Assembly (NCBI GenBank): GCA_038043465.1
Contig: JBBTBX010000006.1
Location: forward strand, 404,066-468,065
DNA: 64,000 bases
Source: SXRF01 sp038043465
GTDB taxonomy: Bacteria; Pseudomonadota; Alphaproteobacteria; Rickettsiales; SXRF01
Reading direction: 5' to 3'
The notes below the pieces were generated by a model that saw nothing but the letters and a program-made list of their open reading frames with translations, had not been told where the DNA came from and searched no databases. Below are positions 44,125 through 51,685 of this stretch, piece by piece. The position numbers were made by a program, and so were the translations under genes. How positions within the stretch are numbered: the first letter of the stretch is position 1; each line of letters opens with the position of its first letter.

Positions 44125-45720
44125 ATGACAATGTTAAATGTAGAAAATCTAACCCTTTCCTTTGGTAATTCGCTGATTTTACGCGGGATTTCTTTCTCTG
44201 TGGAGAAAGGCGAAATGCTGGCGGTGGTGGGTGAATCTGGCTCCGGCAAATCGCTAACCGCCCTTTCTTGCCTTGGCTTGCAACCGTCAAATGCCAAAGT
44301 AAGTGGCAGCATTTCCTTCGGCGGCAAAGAACTGATAAACATAGCGGATTTCAAAAAACTCCGCGGCAAAAATATCAGCATGATATTCCAGGAGCCAATG
44401 ACCGCGCTTAACCCGCTACATACTATTGGCAAACAGATAATGGAAATGAGGAATTGGAGAAATGAAGAAATGAAGAAATCTTCTGATTTCCCAATTCCTC
44501 AATTCGTCAATTCCCCAATTCAAGAATTACTAGAAAAAGTCGGATTAGAGAAATTTAAAAATAGGCTCGATGCCTATCCGCATGAGCTTTCCGGCGGCGA
44601 ACGGCAAAGGGTGATGATCGCTATGGCGATTGCCGATGAACCCGACCTGCTGATTGCCGATGAACCGACCACGGCGGTTGATGTCACCATACAGGCCAAA
44701 ATCCTGAAGCTGCTTAAAGATTTGCAAAAATCCATGAATATGGGAATGATTTTTATCACCCATGACCTAACCATCGTGCGCCAGATGGCAGAGCGGGTGG
44801 CAGTTATGTATAAGGGCGAAATAGTCGAGCAGGGAGCGGTTTTAGAAGTGTTTACCAACCCTCAGCATAGCTATACAAAAAAGCTTCTGGCATCGGAACC
44901 TAAAGGCGATCCCCTGCCCGTTCCGGCGGATGCTAAAACTATTATCGAATGTGAAAATCTCAAAGTATATTTCCCGATTAAAACTGGGCTGCTACGGCGA
45001 ATCACGGATTATGTCAAAGCTGTTGATGATATATCGGTAACGCTCGCGGAAGGTTCAACTCTGGGTATAGTTGGTGAGTCCGGCTCCGGTAAGACCACCC
45101 TCGGTTTTGCCCTGCTCCGTCTGATAAAAAGCGAGGGAAAAATTGTTTTTCTGGGGCAATCTATAGATAGCTTAAAAACTAAGGCCATCCGACCGCTACG
45201 TTCAAAAATGCAGCTGGTATTTCAGGATCCCTATTCCAGTCTCAATCCGCGGATGCGCGTGCGCCAGATAATCGAAGAAGGAATGCTGGTGCATTATCCT
45301 GATAAAACTGAGGCTGAGCGGGAAGCAGAAATCGACCAGATATTACAGGAAGTGGGATTGCCGCTGGAAGTGAAAGACCGCTATCCGCATGAGTTTTCCG
45401 GCGGGCAACGCCAGCGCATCAGCATCGCCCGCACCATGGTTTTAAAGCCGAATCTGGTAGTGCTTGATGAGCCGACCTCTGCTCTTGATTTATCGGTGCA
45501 GGCGCAGATTATAGATTTGCTTAAACATTTCCAGAAAACCCGCGCCATTAGCTATCTGTTTATCAGCCATGATCTGCGCGTCATCCGCGCTATCGCCCAG
45601 AATCTGATTGTGATGCGTGGCGGGAAAATTATGGAGCAAGGCAAAACCGATGAGATTTTCAAAAATCCCCAGCACGAATATACTAAGACTTTGATAGATG
45701 CTGCGTTTTTGCGGGGATAG
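44125..45720 (+). CDS. yejF: Peptide ABC transporter ATPase YejF (two fused ATP-binding domains)
   Basis: Energises the Yej importer. Two complete nucleotide-binding domains: Walker A GESGSGKSLT and GESGSGKTTL, signature LSGGERQRVMIAMAI and FSGGQRQRISIARTM, Walker B LLIADEPT and LVVLDEPTSALD. In the first domain, between the Q-loop part (NPLHTIGKQI) and ELLEKVGLEKF, about 25 residues are coded by an inverted 8-mer element. ATG 44125 or 44131 are possible starts (a TTG lies just before). Separated from yejE by ~400 bases with an antisense gene. Confidence 0.93.
   Translation: MTMLNVENLTLSFGNSLILRGISFSVEKGEMLAVVGESGSGKSLTALSCLGLQPSNAKVSGSISFGGKELINIADFKKLRGKNISMIFQEPMTALNPLHTIGKQIMEMRNWRNEEMKKSSDFPIPQFVNSPIQELLEKVGLEKFKNRLDAYPHELSGGERQRVMIAMAIADEPDLLIADEPTTAVDVTIQAKILKLLKDLQKSMNMGMIFITHDLTIVRQMAERVAVMYKGEIVEQGAVLEVFTNPQHSYTKKLLASEPKGDPLPVPADAKTIIECENLKVYFPIKTGLLRRITDYVKAVDDISVTLAEGSTLGIVGESGSGKTTLGFALLRLIKSEGKIVFLGQSIDSLKTKAIRPLRSKMQLVFQDPYSSLNPRMRVRQIIEEGMLVHYPDKTEAEREAEIDQILQEVGLPLEVKDRYPHEFSGGQRQRISIARTMVLKPNLVVLDEPTSALDLSVQAQIIDLLKHFQKTRAISYLFISHDLRVIRAIAQNLIVMRGGKIMEQGKTDEIFKNPQHEYTKTLIDAAFLRG
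44443..44524. repeat. Inverted octamer element inside yejF
   Basis: Left GAAATGAG GAATTGGA, GAAATGAA GAAATGAA, GAAATC (44443-44480); right GATTTCCC then AATTCCTC AATTCGTC, AATTCCCC AATTCAAG (44485-44524). Period 8 rather than 7. Perfect pairs GAAATC/GATTTC around a TTCT loop and GAGGAATTGG (44448-44457) / CCAATTCCTC (44491-44500). In frame. Confidence 0.8.
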
Positions 45721-45721
45721 A

Positions 45722-46213
45722 TTACCCCCTGCCCCGACCACTTTCGCTTTGTGATCTTATGGAAGATTTTTTATTAGCAACCGCGCCTTTTTCAGTGGCA
45801 TATTCATTAGCCTTCTGGACTCTTTCAAGTGAATCTTGACTATCCGGCATTGTTACTGTAAGCTTAGGAAATAAATAAATTTTATTACCCTCTAGTGATA
45901 CATTATTTTTAATTTCCTTTGGGTCAGTTATCGGAACTATTTTTCCATTTATTAATTTCCCATGTGACCAATCGGTTTCTATGTTATAGATACCAGCTTT
46001 TTTCAAATCCATTGCCATAGTGGGAACACTAATCCATATATCACTAATATTTCTACCAATTAACTTAGTTGTATCCAGGGTAATGATTACTTTGCATCTA
46101 CCTTCATTATCTTTAGCAGATAAGGTGGCAGATAAGGCTCCAGCGGTAGGAATTTTGCTGGCGGAACAAAGCTTCGCGAAAGAAGCTTTAATAGCATCTA
46201 AATTGGCAGTCAT
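45722..46213 (-). CDS. Unrecognised protein of 163 residues
   Basis: Soluble, mixed-charge protein (MTANLDAIKASFAKLCSASKIPTAG...) with no signal peptide or membrane span; strand-rich middle (CKVIITLDTTKLIGRNISDIWISVPTMAMDLKKAG) and a basic, Ser/Arg-rich tail. Convergent with yejF, whose stop is 1 base from its stop; a GC-rich inverted GGGG/CCCC at the junction may end transcription. No family recognised. The 46214-46416 stretch beyond it holds no gene that I can see. Confidence 0.6.
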   Translation of the reverse strand: MTANLDAIKASFAKLCSASKIPTAGALSATLSAKDNEGRCKVIITLDTTKLIGRNISDIWISVPTMAMDLKKAGIYNIETDWSHGKLINGKIVPITDPKEIKNNVSLEGNKIYLFPKLTVTMPDSQDSLERVQKANEYATEKGAVANKKSSIRSQSESGRGRG

Positions 46214-46416
46214 GGGTTTAAGGTCTATATAATAATAAGTTCTGCAGTTTATATTTTAACTGCCAATAGTTCAATTAGAGCATTATGAAGTTTTTATTGC
46301 AATAGCGTAGTTAAAGCCCAAAGCCATTCACACCTACTCTAACCAATTGATTTCACCCCTTCCCTGCCACTCTCCGTCATTATACAATACATCATTATTA
46401 TATCATAAATAGTTAA

Positions 46417-46734
46417 ATGGTTAAAAAAATGTCACATAAACTCACAGCAAAACAGATATTATCAATACGCCTTTTGGTACGCGGCGATACTTCCGATGAA
46501 GTTTCCAGACAACTTAAAATGCGCCGCGAGACACTCTCACGCTGGTGGCAGATTCCAGAATTTATTCAGGAATATAAAGAAGTTATGGCAGAAGCAAAAG
46601 CGCGGCTGCAAACCAGCATAGAAGATGTTTTTCAAGAGTCGCTGCAAGCAATGAAGCAGGAATTAAAACGTTACGAAAGTGATCCGAAACGTATCGAAAC
46701 GCTGCTGAATGTTATCAAAACGCTGGAGAAATGA
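46417..46734 (+). CDS. Small HTH protein, phage/terminase-small-subunit-like
   Basis: A 105-residue protein: LTAKQILSIRLLVRGDTSDEVSRQLKMRRETLSRWWQIPEFIQEYKEV is a helix-turn-helix of the kind seen in small HTH proteins of phage origin (phBC6A51-like) and transposase N-termini, followed by a long helix. ATG 46432 is an alternative start. Stands alone before mnmE; it may be a mobile-element remnant or a regulator. Confidence 0.6.
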   Translation: MVKKMSHKLTAKQILSIRLLVRGDTSDEVSRQLKMRRETLSRWWQIPEFIQEYKEVMAEAKARLQTSIEDVFQESLQAMKQELKRYESDPKRIETLLNVIKTLEK

Positions 46735-46749
46735 TAAAAATATCGTCAT

Positions 46750-46784
46750 TACGATTTACTAAATACGATTTACTAACTACTATT
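46750..46784. repeat. Heptamer array just before mnmE
   Basis: TACGATT TACTAAA, TACGATT TACTAAC, TACTATT: five 7-mers (period 14 as alternating pairs) ending 5 bases before the mnmE ATG, in the position of the ribosome site; same arrangement as before yejB. Confidence 0.75.
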
Positions 46785-46789
46785 ATAAA

Positions 46790-48169
46790 ATGACCAACCG
46801 TACCATATTTGCTCTTGCCACAGCTCCTGCCAAGTCCGGCGTAGCAGTTATCCGTATCTCCGGTGACAGCGCGGCCCAAGCTCTTTCTTTACTTACCGGT
46901 ATTAATTCACCGATACCAAGACATTTTTACCGCTCCGTCATCCGCCATCCGTCATCAGCGGAAGCCATAGATAATGGTCTTGCCGTTTATTTTCAGGCTC
47001 CCCATAGCTTTACCGGTGAAGATGTGGTCGAGCTGCACCTGCATGGCAGCATCGCCGGTATACGTGAGGTTTCAGAGGTTCTTTCCGGATTGGACGGTAT
47101 GCACATGGCAGAGCCAGGTGAATTCACCCGCAGAGCCTTTATAAACGGAAAAATGGATTTGCTAGAAGCGGAAGGCTTGGCGGATTTAATCAACGCTGAT
47201 ACCAATGCCCAGAAAACTCAGGCAATGCGCCAGATGCAAGGCGAGATGAGCGTATTTTATGATGAGATACGTGGCAAAACCATAAATTGTTTAGCGTTGC
47301 TGGAAGCCTATATCGATTTTCCCGATGAAGAAATTCCCGAGTCAGTTCTTATAAAATGGCGGGAGGCAATTATTTCTTTACAGAATTCCATAAATAATGC
47401 TCTGGCGGATAGCAAGCGCGGTGAACGCCTGCGCGATGGCTTATCAATTGTGATATTGGGTGCGCCTAATGCCGGTAAATCTAGTTTGCTAAATACGCTC
47501 GCTGGTCGTGATGCCGCCATAGTTTCCCACCACGCCGGAACAACCCGCGATGTTATCGAAGTCCATATGGATATCGCCGGTTATCCAGTGATTTTAATGG
47601 ATACGGCGGGTCTGCGTGAAGCGGGCGATGAAATTGAGGAAGAGGGTATCCGCAGGGCAAAAGCAAGGGCAGGACAGGCGGACATAAAACTCGCCTTATT
47701 TGATGCTTCTGAACTACCTGATATGGACAAAAATACCAGAGAACTGATGGATGAAACCACTATCGTAATAATCAGTAAGGTTGATATTGCCAATGGTTCG
47801 TCATTGCGAGGAGGCGTAGCCGACGTGGCAATCCAAACTGGATTGCTTCGCTTCGCTCGCAATGACAATTCTCCAATCTTTCTTTCCACAAAAACCGGGC
47901 AGGGCATAGATAACCTGCTAAGTTCTATAGAGGAAAAAGTGAAGGGGTTCTTTACGGCAGGTAATGCTCCATTTATTACCCGCAACCGGCATAGGCTATT
48001 GTTATTAGAGGCAGAAATGCTCCTGAAGGCAGCTTTAATTCCCAAGCCATTGGAGCTTTCTTGTGAGGAATTGCGCCGCGCCGCGCTTGCCATCGGCAAA
48101 ATAACTGGAAAAATTCAGGTGGATGATGTATTAGATGTCATTTTTAAAGAGTTTTGTATAGGAAAGTGA
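46790..48169 (+). CDS. mnmE: tRNA modification GTPase MnmE
   Basis: With MnmG makes 5-carboxymethylaminomethyl-U34 in tRNA. N-terminal tetrahydrofolate domain (IFALATAPAKSGVAVIRISG; HSFTGEDVVELHLHG), helical domain, G domain with GAPNAGKSSLLN (G1), DTAGLRE (G3) and SKVD (G4, Ser for the usual Asn), and C-terminal CIGK. Two repeats lie in frame: three CCGTCAT-type 7-mers at residues ~49-55, and a ~70-bp palindrome at residues ~337-360, between G4 and the STKTGQG (G5) loop. The reading frame is intact. Heads the mnmE-mnmG-rsmG-parA-parB cluster. Confidence 0.95.
   Translation: MTNRTIFALATAPAKSGVAVIRISGDSAAQALSLLTGINSPIPRHFYRSVIRHPSSAEAIDNGLAVYFQAPHSFTGEDVVELHLHGSIAGIREVSEVLSGLDGMHMAEPGEFTRRAFINGKMDLLEAEGLADLINADTNAQKTQAMRQMQGEMSVFYDEIRGKTINCLALLEAYIDFPDEEIPESVLIKWREAIISLQNSINNALADSKRGERLRDGLSIVILGAPNAGKSSLLNTLAGRDAAIVSHHAGTTRDVIEVHMDIAGYPVILMDTAGLREAGDEIEEEGIRRAKARAGQADIKLALFDASELPDMDKNTRELMDETTIVIISKVDIANGSSLRGGVADVAIQTGLLRFARNDNSPIFLSTKTGQGIDNLLSSIEEKVKGFFTAGNAPFITRNRHRLLLLEAEMLLKAALIPKPLELSCEELRRAALAIGKITGKIQVDDVLDVIFKEFCIGK
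46935..46955. repeat. CCGTCAT/CCGCCAT heptamer triplet inside mnmE
   Basis: CCGTCAT, CCGCCAT, CCGTCAT: 21 bases, exactly 7 codons (part of RSVIRHPSS), replacing a variable loop in the folate domain. Same family as the yejA element. Confidence 0.75.
47799..47867. repeat. Palindromic element in frame within the mnmE G domain
   Basis: Outer arms TCATTGCGAG (47801-47810) and CTCGCAATGA (47856-47865) are perfect; inner arms GCAATCCA (47828-47835) and TGGATTGC (47839-47846) are perfect. It codes ~23 residues (SLRGGVADVAIQTGLLRFAR) absent from other MnmE proteins. The wording is that of a palindrome commonly dispersed in alphaproteobacterial genomes. Confidence 0.88.
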
Positions 48170-48180
48170 GATATTTTATT

Positions 48181-48195
48181 AGTGGCTTTGCCACT
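48181..48195 (+). terminator. Small hairpin after mnmE
   Basis: AGTGGC, TTT, GCCACT: perfect 6-bp stem 11 bases after the mnmE stop, followed by TTAAAA rather than a T run, so only a weak terminator candidate. Confidence 0.35.
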
Positions 48196-48203
48196 TAAAA
48201 AAT

Positions 48204-48282
48204 TCTCATCCCGAGCTTGTCGAGGGATCTTTACAATATAATATCAAGATAAGATTCCTCACATTCGTTCGGAATGACAGAT
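48204..48282. repeat. Palindromic element between mnmE and mnmG
   Basis: Ends TCTCATCCCGAG and TTCGGAATGACA match at 9 of 12 after inversion; inner GAGGGATCTT (48222-48231) and AAGATTCCTC (48251-48260) match at 9 of 10. The right end supplies an in-frame ATG (48274) 18 bases before the likely mnmG start. Confidence 0.75.
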
Positions 48283-48291
48283 ATAGGGCAT

Positions 48292-50172
48292 ATGGAAAAA
48301 TTTGAAGTAATTATTATAGGTGGTGGTCACGCTGGTGCGGAAGCGGCGGCGGCTTCGGCGCGGGTTGGAGCTAAGACGGCTCTCATTACCCATAAATTTG
48401 CAACCATCGGGGAAATGTCCTGCAATCCGGCGATCGGGGGAATTGCTAAGGGAACTTTGGTTCGCGAAATTGATGCTCTTGATGGTGTGATGGGACGGGT
48501 GATTGACCGTGCCGGCATTCATTACCGCATACTCAATGCCAGCAAAGGACCGGCGGTGCGAGGGCCACGCGCTCAGGCTGACCGAAAATTATACCGCCTG
48601 GCGATGCAGGAAGTTTTATCGGAATATGAGAATCTTACCATTATAGAAGATGCGGTTGAGGATTTACTGATAAGTCATAACAAAGAAGTGCAGGGCGTTG
48701 TCCTTGCTTCGGGTAAGGTGGTAAACTCAGGAAAGGTGGTGCTTACCACCGGAACATTTTTAAACGGACTGATGCATATTGGTGAGACTAAAATCCGTGC
48801 CGGCAGAGCAGGGGATGCGCCATCGATTGGCTTGTCTAACACTTTGAAAAAGCTTGAATTTAACGTTGGAAGACTTAAAACCGGAACACCGGCAAGGCTA
48901 GACGGAAAAACCATAAATTGGGGTATTTTAGAAGAGCAAGCGGGTGACAAACCACCAACGCCTTTTTCCTATTTGACGGATAAGGTGAACGTCTCACAAA
49001 TTTCTTGTTACATCACCCATACCAATCCAAAAACCCACGAAATTATTCGTGCTAATCTTCACCGCGCCCCGATGTATTCCGGTCAGATTGAAAGTACGGG
49101 CCCGCGTTATTGCCCGTCGATTGAAGATAAGGTGGTGCGTTTTGCTGCCCGCGAAAACCACCAGATTTTCCTTGAACCGGAAGGTCTCGATGATGATACG
49201 GTTTATCCAAATGGCATTTCCACGTCACTTCCCGAAGATGTTCAGATAGAGATGATAAAGACCATAGCTGGGTTGGAAAATGTCCGGATCATTCGTCCAG
49301 GATATGCGATTGAATATGATTATGTTGATCCACGGGAATTAAAACCGACCCTAGAGACGAAGAAAGTTAAGGGGCTTTATTTTGCGGGGCAGATTAATGG
49401 TACAACTGGCTATGAAGAAGCAGGTGGGCAAGGGCTGGTCGCAGGGGTAAATGCAGCTCTGGCGGCTTCCGGTTCCGAGCCATTTATAATAGATAGATCA
49501 GATGCTTATATCGGGGTAATGATTGATGATCTAATTACGCACGGAACTAGTGAACCATATCGGATGTTTACTTCGCGCTCAGAATATCGTTTGAGTCTCA
49601 GAGCTGATAATGCCGATTTACGTTTAACTGAAAAAGGAATAGCTATTGGCTGTGTAAAAAACGAACGCGAAGCCCTTTTTAAGGGCAAACTAGAGGGGTT
49701 GCGAGCTTCACGTGGAACTCTAAAGAATCTGAACATCACCCCTAATCAGGCGGCAAATTTCGCGATTAATTTGAATCAGGATGGAGTGCGTCGTTCGGCA
49801 TTTGATTTACTGACTTATCCGCATGTGAACTTCTCCGATATTTGTCGGGTATGGCCAGAGCTTCAATCTATGAAAAAAGATATAGTGGAGCAAATCGAAA
49901 TCGAAGCGGTGTATGATAGTTATCTGGAAAAGCAGGAACAGGATATTATAATATTCAAACGTGAAGAAGAGCTTCTAATCCCAGAATCCATCAATTATGA
50001 TTTGCTGTCATCATTATCCACGGAAGTAAAAAACAAACTGAAATTTCACAAGCCACATAATATCGGAGCAGCGAGTCGTATTCAAGGAATGACACCGGCA
50101 GCTGTAACCGCACTTATTGGCTTTATCAAAAAACCAACATCCGGTGAGGATGAAATAAAATTCTGTGCATAA
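48292..50172 (+). CDS. mnmG: tRNA uridine-5-carboxymethylaminomethyl modification enzyme MnmG
   Basis: FAD enzyme partnering MnmE. FAD-binding VIIIGGGHAGAEAAAASARVG, then MSCNPAIGGIAKGTLVREIDALDG, GPAVRGPRAQADR, TGTFLNG, and PYRMFTSRSEYRL; C-terminal HNIGAASRIQGMTPAA. I choose ATG 48292 (AGGG just before) over ATG 48274, which belongs to the palindromic element and would add six non-family residues. Gives 626 residues, normal. Overlaps the rsmG start by 8 bases. Confidence 0.95.
   Translation: MEKFEVIIIGGGHAGAEAAAASARVGAKTALITHKFATIGEMSCNPAIGGIAKGTLVREIDALDGVMGRVIDRAGIHYRILNASKGPAVRGPRAQADRKLYRLAMQEVLSEYENLTIIEDAVEDLLISHNKEVQGVVLASGKVVNSGKVVLTTGTFLNGLMHIGETKIRAGRAGDAPSIGLSNTLKKLEFNVGRLKTGTPARLDGKTINWGILEEQAGDKPPTPFSYLTDKVNVSQISCYITHTNPKTHEIIRANLHRAPMYSGQIESTGPRYCPSIEDKVVRFAARENHQIFLEPEGLDDDTVYPNGISTSLPEDVQIEMIKTIAGLENVRIIRPGYAIEYDYVDPRELKPTLETKKVKGLYFAGQINGTTGYEEAGGQGLVAGVNAALAASGSEPFIIDRSDAYIGVMIDDLITHGTSEPYRMFTSRSEYRLSLRADNADLRLTEKGIAIGCVKNEREALFKGKLEGLRASRGTLKNLNITPNQAANFAINLNQDGVRRSAFDLLTYPHVNFSDICRVWPELQSMKKDIVEQIEIEAVYDSYLEKQEQDIIIFKREEELLIPESINYDLLSSLSTEVKNKLKFHKPHNIGAASRIQGMTPAAVTALIGFIKKPTSGEDEIKFCA
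49704..49719. promoter_or_regulatory. Candidate parS site inside mnmG
   Basis: AGCTTCACGTGGAACT matches the bacterial parS consensus TGTTTCACGTGAAACA at 12 of 16 positions including the central TCACGTG. It lies ~1.1 kb before parA. A weak candidate; chance occurrence within coding sequence is possible. Confidence 0.3.
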
Positions 50173-50779
50173 TTCACCATTTGAATTATTGAATAGCCAC
50201 ATCTCAGTTTCACCTGAAGTTTTTGAACGTCTGAAACTCTATCATAATACACTCATCAAATGGCAAGAAAAAATAAATCTGGTGAGTAAAGATACGCTGA
50301 GTGATGTATGGCAAAGGCATTTTCTTGATTCGCTTCAGCTGATAAATTTCATAGAAGATAAAAATAAAATTATTGTTGATCTTGGCAGTGGTGCTGGCTT
50401 TCCGGGTATGGCACTAGCTATTGCCGGATATAAAAATATTCATTTGCTAGAAAGTGATTCGCGTAAGGTGGCTTTTTTGCGAGAGGTAGCACGAATCACC
50501 GAGACAAAAATTTCCATCCATAATTGTCGTATTGAAAATAATCCTGTGGCTGATGTTGATATTTTTATTTCGCGAGCCTGTGCTTCACTGGAAAAATTAT
50601 TTTCGTTGATAGAAAAATCAGTTACACATGAAACAACTTGTCTCTTCCATAAAGGAAAAAATTATAGTATTGAAAATGAAAACGCGTTATTGCATTATCG
50701 ATATGACATGAATGTAACCCCAAGTGTTGTCGATTCGCACGGAGTCGTTTTAAAGATTGCTAATATCAGGAGGGTGTGA
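50165..50779 (+). CDS. rsmG: 16S rRNA (guanine-527-N7)-methyltransferase RsmG
   Basis: Methylates G527 of 16S rRNA with S-adenosylmethionine. Motifs WQEKINLVSKDTLSDVWQRHFLDSLQL, DLGSGAGFPGMALAIA and HLLESDSRKVAFLREVAR. GTG start overlapping the mnmG stop by 8 bases. Length 204 is usual. Its stop overlaps the parA start. Confidence 0.94.
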   Translation: MHNSPFELLNSHISVSPEVFERLKLYHNTLIKWQEKINLVSKDTLSDVWQRHFLDSLQLINFIEDKNKIIVDLGSGAGFPGMALAIAGYKNIHLLESDSRKVAFLREVARITETKISIHNCRIENNPVADVDIFISRACASLEKLFSLIEKSVTHETTCLFHKGKNYSIENENALLHYRYDMNVTPSVVDSHGVVLKIANIRRV

Positions 50780-51606
50780 TGGAAAAAAATATTGAACAAG
50801 CCAAGCCTGAGTCTACCAGTAGAATTTTTGCTATTGTGAATCAAAAAGGCGGTGTCGGAAAAACTACTACCACGGTGAATCTGGCAACTGCTCTCGCGGC
50901 GGTAAATAAAAAAGTTCTGATCCTAGATTTTGACCCGCAAGGTAACGCCAGCACCGGTCTTGGCATAGCCCAGAATAACCGGAACGTAACTTCCTATGAG
51001 TTGGTTCTGGATGATATAGATGTTGCTTCGGCAATTCAAAAAACCCTGGTTCCTAATCTCCATATTATCCCTGCAACCATTGATTTGTCTGGTGCCGAGA
51101 TAGAAATGGTAAGTTTAGTAGCGCGTGAATTCAGGTTAAAAAATGTCCTTGCCAAAAGCCCGCATAATTATGATTACATACTTATTGATTGCCCACCATC
51201 ATTGGGCTTACTTACTTTAAATGCGCTGGTAGCGTCGGACGCAGTTCTTATTCCTTTGCAATGTGAATTCTATGCGTTGGAAGGACTCAGCCATTTAATC
51301 CGCACCGTTGAACTGGTACGCGGCAGTTTGAATTCCAATTTATCAATACAGGGAATCATACTTACCATGTATGACCGCCGTAACAAATTCACCGAGCAGA
51401 TTGAATCAGACGTTCGTGAGTATTTTGGCGATAAGGTATATAGTTCGGTTATCCCACGTAATGTCCGTATGTCGGAAGCACCGTCACATGGCAAGCCGGC
51501 TCTTATCTACGATATGAATTGCGCCGGTTCCAAAGCTTATATCCAGCTTGCCAGTGAATTGCTCAAACGTGAACATAGCAGACAGGAAGAATCAGAAGCA
51601 GCGTAA
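50779..51606 (+). CDS. parA: Chromosome partitioning ATPase ParA (Soj)
   Basis: Drives origin segregation with ParB-parS. Deviant Walker A motif NQKGGVGKTTTTVNLA, DFDPQGNASTGLG (A'), and YDYILIDCPPSLGLLTLNAL (Walker B). The ATG at 50779 is preferred to the overlapping GTG at 50776, being 4 bases after a strong AGGAGGG. Followed by parB 79 bases later. Its gene order after mnmEG-rsmG is that found near many alphaproteobacterial replication origins. Confidence 0.95.
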   Translation: MEKNIEQAKPESTSRIFAIVNQKGGVGKTTTTVNLATALAAVNKKVLILDFDPQGNASTGLGIAQNNRNVTSYELVLDDIDVASAIQKTLVPNLHIIPATIDLSGAEIEMVSLVAREFRLKNVLAKSPHNYDYILIDCPPSLGLLTLNALVASDAVLIPLQCEFYALEGLSHLIRTVELVRGSLNSNLSIQGIILTMYDRRNKFTEQIESDVREYFGDKVYSSVIPRNVRMSEAPSHGKPALIYDMNCAGSKAYIQLASELLKREHSRQEESEAA

Positions 51607-51685
51607 GTATATACTCATTCTGTATAGTTCTTATTTGTAATTATTATAGTTTAAAAATAGTATAAAATACTGGGGGAGAAAAAAT

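Noticed and set aside
46214..46416. Possible tRNA or small RNA between 46214 and 46416
   Set aside because: No cloverleaf, T-loop or CCA-end pattern found; nothing beyond AT-rich sequence.
47581..48099. 172-residue minus-strand ORF opposite mnmE
   Set aside because: Antisense to the MnmE G domain; low-complexity Ser-rich translation typical of a shadow frame.
48274..48291. mnmG start at 48274
   Set aside because: This ATG belongs to the palindromic element and would add six residues outside the family; 48292 has AGGG just upstream.
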